Made by a program: the position numbers and the translations under genes
The notes under the pieces: model-generated
Database searches by the model: none
Seen by the model: only the letters and a program-made list of their open reading frames with translations
Told to the model about the DNA's origin: nothing
Origin: Nocardioides sp.
GTDB taxonomy: Bacteria; Actinomycetota; Actinomycetes; Propionibacteriales; Nocardioidaceae
Length of the DNA: 64,000 nt
Direction of reading: 5' to 3'
Assembly: GCA_037045645.1 (NCBI GenBank)
Contig: JBAOIH010000001.1
Coordinates: forward strand, 992,001 to 1,056,000
In this document: piece by piece, positions 15,818 to 24,183 of the stretch
Numbering within the stretch: position 1 is the first letter of the stretch
How the letters are laid out: every line of letters starts with the position of its first letter

Positions 15818-16627
15818 ATGGCTATTACCGCTGCCGAAGTCAAGCGGCTCCGCGACCTCACCAGCGCGGGCATGATGGAGTGCAAGAAGGCGCTGACCGA
15901 GACCGACGGCGACTTCGACAAGGCTGTCGAACTGCTCCGCGTCAAGGGCGCGGCCAAGGCCGCCGCTCGCGGCGCCGAGCGTGAGACCGCTGCCGGTCTG
16001 GTCGCCACGTCGGGCAACGCGCTGGTCGAGCTCAAGAGCGAGACCGACTTCGTCGCCAAGAACGAGGACTTCGTCGCCGCTGCCCAGCGCATCGCCGACG
16101 CCGCCAACGCCGCGAAGGCCACCGACACCGAGTCGCTGAAGTCTGTCGAGCTCGACGGCAAGACCGTCGGTGAGGTCGTCGAGGACCTCGCGATCAGCAT
16201 CGGCGAGAAGATCGAGCTGGGCGGGGTCGCGTACTTCGACGGTCCGGTCGTCACCTACATGCACAAGCGTGCCGCCGACCTGCCCCCCGCGGTGGGTGTG
16301 CTGGTCGAGTTCGAGGGTGACGAGCAGGCCGCGCGCGCCGCGGCCATGCAGATCGCGGCGATGAGGGCGCAGTACCTCACCCGCGACGAGGTGCCCGCCG
16401 ACCTGGTCGAGTCCGAGCGCTCGATCGCGGAGCAGAAGACCCGCGAGGAGGGCAAGCCCGAGCAGGCGATCGCGAAGATCGTCGAGGGTCGCCTGGGTGG
16501 TTTCTTCAAGGAGATCGTCCTGCTGGAGCAGGAGTCGGTCACCGAGGCCAAGAAGTCGGTCAAGGCCGTCCTTGACGAGGCCGGTACCACCGTCAAGCGC
16601 TTCGCCCGCTTCGAGATCGGCGCCTGA
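15818..16627 (+). CDS. tsf: Elongation factor Ts
   Basis: A 269-residue protein. The N-terminal UBA-like domain (VKRLRDLTSAGMMECKKALTE) and the core signature ETDFVAKNEDF are intact. EF-Ts recycles EF-Tu by exchanging GDP. The ATG has an excellent AGGAGG Shine-Dalgarno eight bases upstream. It follows rpsB as in nearly all bacteria and is followed by a strong terminator. Confidence 0.98.
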   Translation: MAITAAEVKRLRDLTSAGMMECKKALTETDGDFDKAVELLRVKGAAKAAARGAERETAAGLVATSGNALVELKSETDFVAKNEDFVAAAQRIADAANAAKATDTESLKSVELDGKTVGEVVEDLAISIGEKIELGGVAYFDGPVVTYMHKRAADLPPAVGVLVEFEGDEQAARAAAMQIAAMRAQYLTRDEVPADLVESERSIAEQKTREEGKPEQAIAKIVEGRLGGFFKEIVLLEQESVTEAKKSVKAVLDEAGTTVKRFARFEIGA

Positions 16628-16676
16628 CGCACTCAGGCACGCACCCGAGCGCGTCAGCGATGATGAGAGCTGTGGA

Positions 16677-16712
16677 AAGGGGGCGGTACGACGAGAGTCG
16701 TACCGCCCCCTT
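16677..16712 (+). terminator. Terminator after tsf
   Basis: A 16-bp perfect stem (16677-16692 with 16697-16712) with a GAGA tetraloop, ending in TTGC. It ends the rpsB-tsf unit. Confidence 0.85.
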
Positions 16713-16779
16713 GCGCATCCCGGGTCGACGCCCGATAGGTTCTTCCTGATCGAGACGCGACCACGGCGAAAGGCCCTCG

Positions 16780-17496
16780 GTGACGGCATACAAGCGAGTC
16801 CTGCTCAAGCTCTCCGGTGAAGTCTTCGGTGGTGGTGCCGTCGGCCTCGACCTCGACGTGATCAACGGCCTCGCGGGAGAGATCGCCGAGGTGGCCAAGG
16901 CTGGCACCGAGGTCGCGATCGTGGTCGGCGGCGGCAACTTCTTCCGCGGCGCCGAGTTGCAACAGCGAGGCATGGAGCGCGCCCGAGCCGACTACATGGG
17001 CATGCTCGGCACGGTGATGAACTGTCTGGCCTTGCAGGACCTGATCGAAAAGCATGGGGTCGAGACCCGCGTCCAGACTGCTATCACGATGGGTCAGGTC
17101 GCCGAGCCCTATATTCCGCGCCGGGCGATCCGGCACCTGGAGAAGGGGCGCGTCGTGATCTTCGGCGCCGGCGCCGGCATGCCGTTCTTCTCCACCGACA
17201 CCGTGGCGGCCCAGCGTGCGCTGGAGACGCGCTGTGAGGTCATCTTGATGGGCAAGCAGGGCGTCGACGGCGTCTTCGACTCCGACCCGGCGAAGAACCC
17301 TGCGGCCGTGATGTTCGACCGGCTGACGTACGACGAATACCTCGCGCGCGACCTCAAGGTCGCCGATGCCACCGGCATCGCCATGGCACGCGACAACAAC
17401 CTCGACATGGTCTTCTTCAACCTGTCGACGCCGGGGACGATCCGGCGCGCGGTGCAGGGTGAGAAGATTGGCACATTGGTGAGCCAAAGTGCCTGA
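16780..17496 (+). CDS. pyrH: Uridylate kinase
   Basis: A 238-residue amino-acid-kinase-fold enzyme that phosphorylates UMP to UDP. The motifs RVLLKLSGEVFGGG, VVGGGNFFRG, the VIFGAGAGMPFFSTDT loop and a DGVFDSDP segment match bacterial UMP kinases. The start is GTG 16780 with a weak AAAGG upstream. A possible -10 (TAGGTT) ends near 16740, which would give a short leader. frr follows. Confidence 0.97.
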   Translation: MTAYKRVLLKLSGEVFGGGAVGLDLDVINGLAGEIAEVAKAGTEVAIVVGGGNFFRGAELQQRGMERARADYMGMLGTVMNCLALQDLIEKHGVETRVQTAITMGQVAEPYIPRRAIRHLEKGRVVIFGAGAGMPFFSTDTVAAQRALETRCEVILMGKQGVDGVFDSDPAKNPAAVMFDRLTYDEYLARDLKVADATGIAMARDNNLDMVFFNLSTPGTIRRAVQGEKIGTLVSQSA

Positions 17497-17549
17497 GCGC
17501 TGACGGTCCACCGCCACCAGAGCACGACGACACAAGCAGGAGCAGACCC

Positions 17550-18107
17550 GTGATCAACTCCATCCTCAACGAGACCGACGACAAGATGGACAAGTCGGTC
17601 GAATCCACCCGCGAGGAGTTCTCCGCGATCCGGGCCGGCCGCGCGAACCCCAACATGTTCTCCAAGATCAACGTCGACTACTACGGCACGCCGACGCCGT
17701 TGCAGCAACTCGCGTCGTTCAGCACGCCCGAGGCGCGCATCGTGCTGATCGCCCCGTACGACCTCTCGCAGATCGGTGCTGTCGAGCGCGCCATCCGAGA
17801 CTCGGATCTGGGCGTCAACCCGGCCAACGACGGCAAGGTGCTGCGCTGCGTGTTCCCCGAACTGACCGAGGAGCGCCGCAAGGAGTTCATCAAGGTGGCT
17901 CGCGCCAAGGCAGAGGACGGCCGAGTTGCCGTACGCAACCTGCGCCGCCACGCCAAGCAGGCCATGGAGAAGCTCGAGAAGGATGGTGACGTCGGCCAAG
18001 ACGACGTCACCGGCGGCGAGAAGCGACTCGACGCTTTGACCAAGCAGCACACCGACAAGATCGACGAGTTGCTCAAGCACAAGGAAGCGGAGTTGCTGGA
18101 GGTCTGA
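17550..18107 (+). CDS. frr: Ribosome recycling factor
   Basis: A 185-residue protein of exact family length. The RRF motifs ESTREEFSAIRAGRANPN, YYGTPTPLQQLASFS and EERRKEFIKVARAKAEDGRVAVRNLRR are present. RRF with EF-G splits post-termination ribosomes. The start is GTG 17550 with a CAGGAGCAG Shine-Dalgarno. It lies between pyrH and cdsA in the usual order. Confidence 0.98.
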   Translation: MINSILNETDDKMDKSVESTREEFSAIRAGRANPNMFSKINVDYYGTPTPLQQLASFSTPEARIVLIAPYDLSQIGAVERAIRDSDLGVNPANDGKVLRCVFPELTEERRKEFIKVARAKAEDGRVAVRNLRRHAKQAMEKLEKDGDVGQDDVTGGEKRLDALTKQHTDKIDELLKHKEAELLEV

Positions 18108-18123
18108 GGCCTCGGACATCTTC

Positions 18124-18999
18124 ATGACCACCACACCCTCTGTCCCCGCCCAGAAGGACCACGGCCGGGCCGGGCGCAACCTGCCCGCGGCGATCGGCTC
18201 TGCCGTCGTACTGCTGGGCGCGATCGCGGCCTCGCTCTACTTCTGGAAGACCGCGTTCATGTTCATCGTCGCCGCGGCGGTGGTGATCGCGGTCTGGGAG
18301 TTGCGCAAGGGGTTCCTCGCCAAGGACATCGACCTGCCCGAACAGCCACTGATGGTGGGTGGTGTCGTGATGGTGATGGTGGCCTACTTCTTCGGCTCTG
18401 CCGCCGTCATGACCGCCACGGCCGTGACCGGATTGTCGGTCATGCTGTGGCTGCTGCACCGAGGGGTGGAGGGATACGTACGCACTGCGACCGCGAGCGT
18501 GTTCACGCTGATCTATGTGCCTTTCTTGGGGTCGTTCGTGGCGCTGATGTTGGGTGAGGGGGGTGCCACTGACTTCGAACGCTGGGACGACGGCGTCAAG
18601 GGGATCATCACCTTCATCCTGGTCACGATCGCCAGCGACATCGGCGGGTATGTCGCGGGCGTGCTCTTCGGCAAGCACCCGATGGCTCCGGTGATCTCGC
18701 CGAAGAAGTCATGGGAAGGATTCGCCGGGTCGGTCATCTTCTGTGTCGCTGCTGGCTGGGCTCTGGTGGAGTTTCTCTTCGACGGGCCGATCTGGGTAGG
18801 CGTGGCGCTCGGCTTGATCGCGGTCGTGATGGCCACCTTGGGCGACCTGTGCGAATCGGTGATCAAGCGCGACCTCGGCATCAAGGACATGAGCCACATC
18901 ATTCCCGGCCACGGGGGCCTGATGGATCGGCTCGACTCACTGCTCGCGACCATCGCGCCGATCTGGCTGCTGCTGCACTACACCGTCTTCGCCTCATGA
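18124..18999 (+). CDS. cdsA: Phosphatidate cytidylyltransferase (CDP-diacylglycerol synthase)
   Basis: A 291-residue multi-helix membrane enzyme that makes CDP-diacylglycerol, the precursor of all phospholipids. The substrate motif SPKKSWEGF is at 192-200 and the CdsA signature (S-x-x-KRDLGIKDMSHIIPGHGG-x-MDRLDS) at 245-273, with the key aspartates D241 and D268. It starts a long closely spaced run that includes the Lgt-like and radical SAM genes, a lipid theme. The next ATG overlaps its stop by four bases. Confidence 0.96.
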   Translation: MTTTPSVPAQKDHGRAGRNLPAAIGSAVVLLGAIAASLYFWKTAFMFIVAAAVVIAVWELRKGFLAKDIDLPEQPLMVGGVVMVMVAYFFGSAAVMTATAVTGLSVMLWLLHRGVEGYVRTATASVFTLIYVPFLGSFVALMLGEGGATDFERWDDGVKGIITFILVTIASDIGGYVAGVLFGKHPMAPVISPKKSWEGFAGSVIFCVAAGWALVEFLFDGPIWVGVALGLIAVVMATLGDLCESVIKRDLGIKDMSHIIPGHGGLMDRLDSLLATIAPIWLLLHYTVFAS

Positions 19000-19526
19000 G
19001 TCTCTATCTGGTCCGCCATGCCCGGCCGATCATCGACCCGGAGCGCCCGCCCGAGCAGTGGCGACTCGACCCGGCGTACCTCGGCGATATCGAGGCGATC
19101 CGTCCCCGGCTGCCGCGCAAGGCGTTGTGGGCCTGCTCGCCGGAGCCCAAGGCGGTAGACACCGCCCTGCTCCTGGGAGCCAAGCGGCCCCGCCAACTCG
19201 AAGAACTCCGCGAGGTCGAGCGCACCTGGATCGACCCGGCCGACTTCGAAGATGCCGTCCGGCGCAGCCTCGCCGATCCTGATGTCGCACCGGTCGAAGG
19301 CTGGGAGACCGGCCGCGAGTGTCAGACCCGCATCACGCAGGCCACGCGAGACCTCCTCGACGAGGCCGGGCGTGGGCACGTGGTATTGGTCGGCCACGGG
19401 ACCGCGTTCACGCTGCTGGTCGCAGCACTCACCCAGACGCCGCCCGACATCCGCCGCTGGCGCTCCCTGGTGATGCCGGACCTGATCCGGGTCGACTGGC
19501 GCCAGATCGTCCGTCCGAGTGAATAA
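18996..19526 (+). CDS. Histidine phosphatase family protein
   Basis: A 176-residue short phosphoglycerate-mutase-like protein. The catalytic LVRHARP motif is at residues 5-11 and the second histidine in VLVGHGTAF near residue 132. Substrate unknown. The ATG overlaps the cdsA stop (ATGA), so it is coupled to phospholipid synthesis genes. It is shorter than typical phosphoglycerate mutases and resembles SixA-like or small-molecule phosphatases. Confidence 0.85.
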   Translation: MSLYLVRHARPIIDPERPPEQWRLDPAYLGDIEAIRPRLPRKALWACSPEPKAVDTALLLGAKRPRQLEELREVERTWIDPADFEDAVRRSLADPDVAPVEGWETGRECQTRITQATRDLLDEAGRGHVVLVGHGTAFTLLVAALTQTPPDIRRWRSLVMPDLIRVDWRQIVRPSE

Positions 19527-19570
19527 CCGTCGGCGTCTCGGAATGGTCCTGATGTGACACCCTGCTGAGC

Positions 19571-20050
19571 ATGAGCCAGCAACCGCCGAACGGCCCTGAC
19601 TACGAAGGCGGCTCTCAACCGCCGGTTCCGCCCCCGGGGGATCCGGCGTACGGCGGGCCGAGTGGTCCGTACGGTCCCGGGTACGGGGGCCCGAGTGGCC
19701 CGAGTGGCCCGTACGGCGTGCCACCGGGGGCGGACCCGATCAAGCCCTGGCCGGTGATCCTGGGGGTGCTGCTCGGCGCCGTGGTGAGTTGGGTCTACCT
19801 CGCCGTGGTGCTCTTCGTAGGCTTCGCCCGCTCCTACGACGCCAGCTCTCAAGGTGAGGAAGCCGGGATCTGGTTCGCCGGGGCTTTGATTCTGGCCGTG
19901 CTCCCGATCATCGCGGCGATCGTGCTGCTGTGCATCCGGAGGACCCGTCAGCTGGGTGCGGGCTTCGTGATGGGCCTGTGCATCGGCACCATTATCGGCG
20001 CAGGAGTTTGTGCGCTGCCATGGTTCGCCATGTTCATGCCGGTCGCCTGA
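19571..20050 (+). CDS. Proline/glycine-rich membrane protein
   Basis: A 159-residue protein of unknown function. The N-terminal 55 residues are a low-complexity cytoplasmic tail with repeated PSGPYG, GYGG and PPPG units. Three hydrophobic segments follow, at about 58-83, 97-121 and 129-157. Such tails often mediate weak protein contacts in actinobacterial membrane proteins. Its stop overlaps the start of the Lgt-like gene (TGATG). Confidence 0.8.
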   Translation: MSQQPPNGPDYEGGSQPPVPPPGDPAYGGPSGPYGPGYGGPSGPSGPYGVPPGADPIKPWPVILGVLLGAVVSWVYLAVVLFVGFARSYDASSQGEEAGIWFAGALILAVLPIIAAIVLLCIRRTRQLGAGFVMGLCIGTIIGAGVCALPWFAMFMPVA

Positions 20051-20757
20051 TGTACCCCACCCTCGCGGAAGTCCCCACGCACGGGCTTTTCGTCGCTCTC
20101 GGCATCGCGGTGGCCGCGCTCGTCTTCACCGTCGAGGCCCGCCGGCGGGGCGCGACCGACGAGAGGATGCTCTACATCGTGATGGGCGCGCTGCTGGGCG
20201 GCGCGATCTTCATGCGCCTGGGCACCTGGGCTCAGCACCTCGACCCGAGCGCGAATGCCTCACTGGTGGAGCAGTGGGTCCGCGGCAACCGCTCCATCCT
20301 CGGCGGTCTGGTCGGGGCGTGGCTGGGTGTTCATGTCGCCAAGTGGGTCGTCGGCTATCGGGCGAGGACCGGAGACCTCTTTGCTCCGGCGGTCGCCGCG
20401 GGGATGGCGGTCGGAAGGATCGGCTGTTATCTCAGCGAAAGCCCCGCAGGCCGGTCCCTGCACTGGACTTTCCTCGCCGAGAGTGCCTTCCACGCGGTCG
20501 CGTTCGTCGCCTTGTGGTGGTGGCTGCGCCACCGTGACCTGCCGCCGGGGGAGACGTTTGTCTGGTACGTCGCGGCGTACGGTCTCTTCCGCTTCGGCAT
20601 CGAGTTCTGGCGCGGCAACGAGGTCGCGTGGCAGGGCCTGACCCGTCCGCAGCTCTTCTTGGCGGTGACGATCCCGTTCGTGCTGGCCAGGATCTGGTGG
20701 CGGTGGCGCCGTGACGTCGAGACCACCGCACCGACGACCCAGGAGGTCCCTGCATGA
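20050..20757 (+). CDS. Divergent Lgt-family membrane protein
   Basis: A 235-residue multi-helix membrane protein related to prolipoprotein diacylglyceryl transferase, which attaches diacylglycerol to lipoproteins. The family arginine motif is recognisable as AVGRIGCYLSESPAGR (R123), and a late RFGIEFWRGNE segment matches the second conserved arginine. However, the position of the conserved Asn in GRIGN is Cys126, and the SHGG motif with the essential His is replaced by SILGG (about 82-86). It probably does not have standard Lgt activity. ATG 20050 overlaps the previous stop, and the radical SAM start overlaps its own stop (ATGA). Confidence 0.75.
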   Translation: MYPTLAEVPTHGLFVALGIAVAALVFTVEARRRGATDERMLYIVMGALLGGAIFMRLGTWAQHLDPSANASLVEQWVRGNRSILGGLVGAWLGVHVAKWVVGYRARTGDLFAPAVAAGMAVGRIGCYLSESPAGRSLHWTFLAESAFHAVAFVALWWWLRHRDLPPGETFVWYVAAYGLFRFGIEFWRGNEVAWQGLTRPQLFLAVTIPFVLARIWWRWRRDVETTAPTTQEVPA

Positions 20758-22361
20758 CGACGACCCGAGGCGCCGGGATGCCGCTGCGCGGCGACCGGAT
20801 CCACCGCTATGTCAACGCGTTCTGCCCGCTGTGTCACGAGGAGCACCCTGAGCGGCCGCTGGCTGACGTACGCCGCCTCAGCGGTTGGCTCGCCGAGCGC
20901 GACGGCCGGATCTGGCTCGAGCGTGGGTGCCCCTACCACGGCCTGGTCCGCACGCTGTATGACGAGTCGCCGGAGATCTTGAGCTATCTGGAGGAGTGGA
21001 CCGCGCCGACGAAGATCCACGAACCCGACATCCGTGGCAACTTCGCGCCGATTCCCAGTGCGTACGCCGACGGCCTGCCGGAGATGCAGACCCAGCACAC
21101 CTGCATCCTGCTGGAAGACCTGCTCGACCACTGCAACCTCAAGTGCCCGACCTGCTTCGCCTCCTCGGCTCCCGCATTGGCGTCGGTCGCACCGCTGGAG
21201 CAGGTGCTCGCCAACATCGACACCCGGCTCGCGCGGGAGAACGGTCGCCTCGACGTCGTGATGCTGTCGGGCGGTGAGCCGACGCTCTATCCGCAGCTCG
21301 CCGAGTTGCTCGACGCGCTGGTCGCGCGGCCGGTCGTACGCATCCTGCTCAACACCAACGGACTCGCGATCGCCCAGGACGACGACCTGGTGGCACTGCT
21401 CGCGAAGCACCGCGAGCGGGTCGAGGTCTATCTGCAGTACGACGGGGAGACCGCCGAGGCGTCGGCGTTCCACCGCGGTGCCGACATCCGGCGCTTCAAG
21501 GAGCAAGCGATCGAGCGACTGTCGGTGGCCGGTGTTTTCATGACCTTGACGATGACGGCGGCGTTAGGGGTCAACGATGACGAGATCGGATTCGTGGTCA
21601 AACGCGGCCTCGACACGCCCTACGTCGGTGGGGTCACCATCCAGCCGGTCTTCGGCTCGGGTCGCTCGGCTGGCATCGACCCGATGGACCGGCTTACGCA
21701 TACCGGGGTGCTCGCCCGGTTGGACGAGCAGACCGCCGGTGCCGTCACCTGGCGGGACCTGACCGCGCTGCCGTGTTCGCATCCGCACTGTTGCTCGGTG
21801 GGCTATCTGCTGCGCGACGACTCCGGCACCTGGCGTTCGCTGGTCTCGCTGATCGGTGTGGAGCGACTCAAGCAGTGGCTCGATCTGGAACCGGACGTGC
21901 TCGCCAATCGGATTGCCGACGACGCGATCCCGGCATCGCTGAAAGAAGCCGTGAAGGACTCTCTGCTCGGCCTCTTGTCGGAGCAGTCGTCGTTGTCGCA
22001 CCCGAGGATCGGCAACATCTGGCGCGATATCTGCACCACTTGCGACCTCGGGATCGGGACCCTGACCACCCTGGCGGCCAGTCGGCTGCCCGGGCAGCAT
22101 CAGCGGCTGCGCAAACTGCTGGGGGAGCGGGTGCTGCGGGTCACCGTGAAGCCCTTCATGGATATGAACACCCTGATCGAGGAACGGCTCACGCAGTGCT
22201 GCGTGCACGTCGGCACGGTCAACTCGCAACCTCACGACGACGGCACCCCGGTCCACCAGTGCGCGCCCTTTTGCGCCGTGCAGGCCTGGCAGCCCTTGGC
22301 CGTACGCCGCCTCTCGACCGCCACGGGGACGGGCGCGGGCGCAGAGCCGGTCACTCCATGA
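20754..22361 (+). CDS. Radical SAM protein of the MJ0619/Tes-like type
   Basis: A 535-residue radical SAM enzyme. The 4Fe-4S/SAM motif is C127-x3-C131-x2-C134 (CNLKCPTC), with SGGEPTLYP at 172-180. The N-terminal domain has a metal-binding look (CPLC at 24-27, GCPYHG at 58-63), and the C-terminal third has further Cys groups (CSHPHCC, CTTC, QCC, CAPFC) for auxiliary clusters or metals. This arrangement resembles the archaeal MJ0619 C-methylating enzymes and the tetraether synthase (Tes) group, which joins lipid chains. The substrate here is unknown. It overlaps genes on both sides by four bases, next to the Lgt-like gene. Confidence 0.8.
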   Translation: MTTTRGAGMPLRGDRIHRYVNAFCPLCHEEHPERPLADVRRLSGWLAERDGRIWLERGCPYHGLVRTLYDESPEILSYLEEWTAPTKIHEPDIRGNFAPIPSAYADGLPEMQTQHTCILLEDLLDHCNLKCPTCFASSAPALASVAPLEQVLANIDTRLARENGRLDVVMLSGGEPTLYPQLAELLDALVARPVVRILLNTNGLAIAQDDDLVALLAKHRERVEVYLQYDGETAEASAFHRGADIRRFKEQAIERLSVAGVFMTLTMTAALGVNDDEIGFVVKRGLDTPYVGGVTIQPVFGSGRSAGIDPMDRLTHTGVLARLDEQTAGAVTWRDLTALPCSHPHCCSVGYLLRDDSGTWRSLVSLIGVERLKQWLDLEPDVLANRIADDAIPASLKEAVKDSLLGLLSEQSSLSHPRIGNIWRDICTTCDLGIGTLTTLAASRLPGQHQRLRKLLGERVLRVTVKPFMDMNTLIEERLTQCCVHVGTVNSQPHDDGTPVHQCAPFCAVQAWQPLAVRRLSTATGTGAGAEPVTP

Positions 22362-22699
22362 GCACGCCGATGGGTCACGAAGACCCGCCGAGGGGTCACG
22401 AACTCACCGATCCGCGGCTGGTCAGTCCTGATCGCGTCGTCCCCGGCGCCGAGCCGGCGTACGACCCGCTGCGGCTGTGCGTGTTCGCGACCGTTGCGCT
22501 GCTCGGCTGGATGCTGGGACCGGTCGCCCTGGTGGGGTTTGCGGCACTGGGATTCGTCGGCTATTGGCGTGCCCGGCGTGCCGGCCTCATGACCTCGAGG
22601 TGCAAACTCGGCGACACCCGACTCGTACTGCTCTATCTCGCGGCGCTGATCGTGGGCGGTGTCGTCGGTGTGGTGCAGGGTTGGTTCGTCTGGACGTGA
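22358..22699 (+). CDS. Small membrane protein (two to three helices)
   Basis: A 113-residue protein with a hydrophilic N-terminus of about 45 residues and hydrophobic stretches at about 47-68 and 88-111. It has no recognisable family. Its N-terminus contains two GHE repeats (MGHEDPP and RGHELTD) because the DNA carries two copies of a CCGAGGGGTCACGAA-type repeat. The ATG overlaps the radical SAM stop (ATGA). Confidence 0.7.
   Translation: MSTPMGHEDPPRGHELTDPRLVSPDRVVPGAEPAYDPLRLCVFATVALLGWMLGPVALVGFAALGFVGYWRARRAGLMTSRCKLGDTRLVLLYLAALIVGGVVGVVQGWFVWT
22367..22402 (+). repeat. Two copies of a CCGAGGGGTCACGAA-type short repeat
   Basis: Copies at 22367-22381 (one mismatch) and 22388-22402. Two more copies lie at 45640-45653 and 45661-45675. 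Confidence 0.6.
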
Positions 22700-22711
22700 G
22701 ACGCTAGCGCC

Positions 22712-23062
22712 ATGACGACGGAGCAGTCCGCCCCGCCGCAGCAGGCGGCCGTGGAGAAGCACACCTGGCCGCGCGACCACCCGATCTTCATCGCCATCAC
22801 CGCGTTCTTCGCCGGGCTGGCATACACCTGCCTGGTGCCCGCGGCGTACGTCGGGCTGACCCGGGTTGCCTTCGACCAGGACACCGCAGACAGGCTCTTC
22901 CCTTTGCTCGCGATCTTGTTGGCGTTGCCGTTGGCGCTCCTCGTGCCAGCGCGCACGCGATGGTTCGCCAGGCACTTCCTGCTGGGGATGTTCGTCACGT
23001 CGATCGTCATCGTCGGCGTCTCCGCGCTCGTGCTGTGGCTGATGATGGCGCGCGAGGGCTGA
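22712..23062 (+). CDS. Small membrane protein (three helices)
   Basis: A 116-residue protein with a short charged N-terminus and three hydrophobic segments (about 29-50, 63-80 and 88-113). No family recognised. It follows the previous membrane protein by 12 bases and precedes rlmN by one base. Together with its neighbour it may form a membrane partner of the radical SAM/Lgt-like pair. Confidence 0.7.
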   Translation: MTTEQSAPPQQAAVEKHTWPRDHPIFIAITAFFAGLAYTCLVPAAYVGLTRVAFDQDTADRLFPLLAILLALPLALLVPARTRWFARHFLLGMFVTSIVIVGVSALVLWLMMAREG

Positions 23063-23063
23063 C

Positions 23064-24179
23064 GTGACCGAACCCAAACAACTGCCTCTCGTCTTCGAGG
23101 CCCCCAAACGCGGCAAGCCGCCACGGCACCTGGCCGACCTGACGCTAGACGAGCGCGTTGCCGCGCTCACCGAGGCCGGGCTGCCGGGCTTTCGGGCAAA
23201 GCAACTGTCCAACCACTACTTCACCCGCCTGGTCGACGACCCCGACCAGATGACCGACCTGCCCGCGGGTCAGCGCGACGAGATGGTGCACACTCTGCTG
23301 CCCAACCTGATGACCGCCGTACGCACCCAGGAGGCCGACGGGGGCACCACCCGCAAGACACTGTGGCGGCTGCACGACGGCGCGCTGGTCGAGTCGGTGC
23401 TGATGCGGTATCCCGGCCGGGTGACGATGTGTGTGTCGTCGCAAGCCGGGTGCGGGATGGCGTGCCCGTTCTGCGCGACCGGACAGGGCGGCCTGCAGCG
23501 CAACATGTCGACCGCCGAGATCGTCGAGCAGGTGATCGCCGGTGCGCGTGCCCTGCATCGCGGTGAGGTCGCCGGGGGCGACGGACGCGTCACCAACGTC
23601 GTCTTCATGGGCATGGGCGAACCGCTGGCCAACTACAACGCGGTGATCGGCGCCGTACGCCGCCTCACCGATCCGGGGCCGGCCGGTCTCGGCATGTCGG
23701 CGCGTGGCGTGACCGTCTCGACGGTCGGCGTCGTGCCCCGGATCAACCAACTCGCCGACGAAGGCATCCCGGTCACCCTGGCGCTCTCGCTGCATGCTCC
23801 CGACGACGAACTGCGCGACGAACTCGTCCCGGTCAACACGCGTTGGAAGGTGGAGGAGGCCGTCGCCGCGGCTTACCGCTTCGCCACGATCACCAAGCGG
23901 CGCGTCTCGATCGAATACGCCATGATGCGCGGCATCAACGACCAGGCCTGGCGTGCCGACCTGTTGGCCGACGTACTCCTGCGCGGAGACTGGGGCTGGG
24001 TCCACGTCAACCTGATCCCGCTCAACCCCACGCCTGGCTCGAAGTGGACGGCCAGCGACCCGGCCGACGAGCGAGAGTTCGTACGCCGCCTCGAAGCGCG
24101 CGGCATCCCGACCACGGTCCGCGACACCCGCGGTCGTGAGATCGACGGCGCGTGCGGGCAGTTGGCGGCGGCCGAGTAG
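23064..24179 (+). CDS. rlmN: Dual-specificity RNA methyltransferase RlmN
   Basis: A 371-residue radical SAM methyltransferase that makes m2A at 23S rRNA A2503 and tRNA A37. The cluster motif is C130-x3-C134-x2-C137 (GCGMACPFC). C123 lies seven residues before the cluster, as does the reactive Cys118 of E. coli, and the methyl-carrying C-terminal Cys is in GACGQL near residue 364. MGMGEPLANY is intact. The start is GTG 23064, immediately after the small membrane protein. It ends the run that begins at cdsA. Confidence 0.96.
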   Translation: MTEPKQLPLVFEAPKRGKPPRHLADLTLDERVAALTEAGLPGFRAKQLSNHYFTRLVDDPDQMTDLPAGQRDEMVHTLLPNLMTAVRTQEADGGTTRKTLWRLHDGALVESVLMRYPGRVTMCVSSQAGCGMACPFCATGQGGLQRNMSTAEIVEQVIAGARALHRGEVAGGDGRVTNVVFMGMGEPLANYNAVIGAVRRLTDPGPAGLGMSARGVTVSTVGVVPRINQLADEGIPVTLALSLHAPDDELRDELVPVNTRWKVEEAVAAAYRFATITKRRVSIEYAMMRGINDQAWRADLLADVLLRGDWGWVHVNLIPLNPTPGSKWTASDPADEREFVRRLEARGIPTTVRDTRGREIDGACGQLAAAE

Positions 24180-24183
24180 GCAC

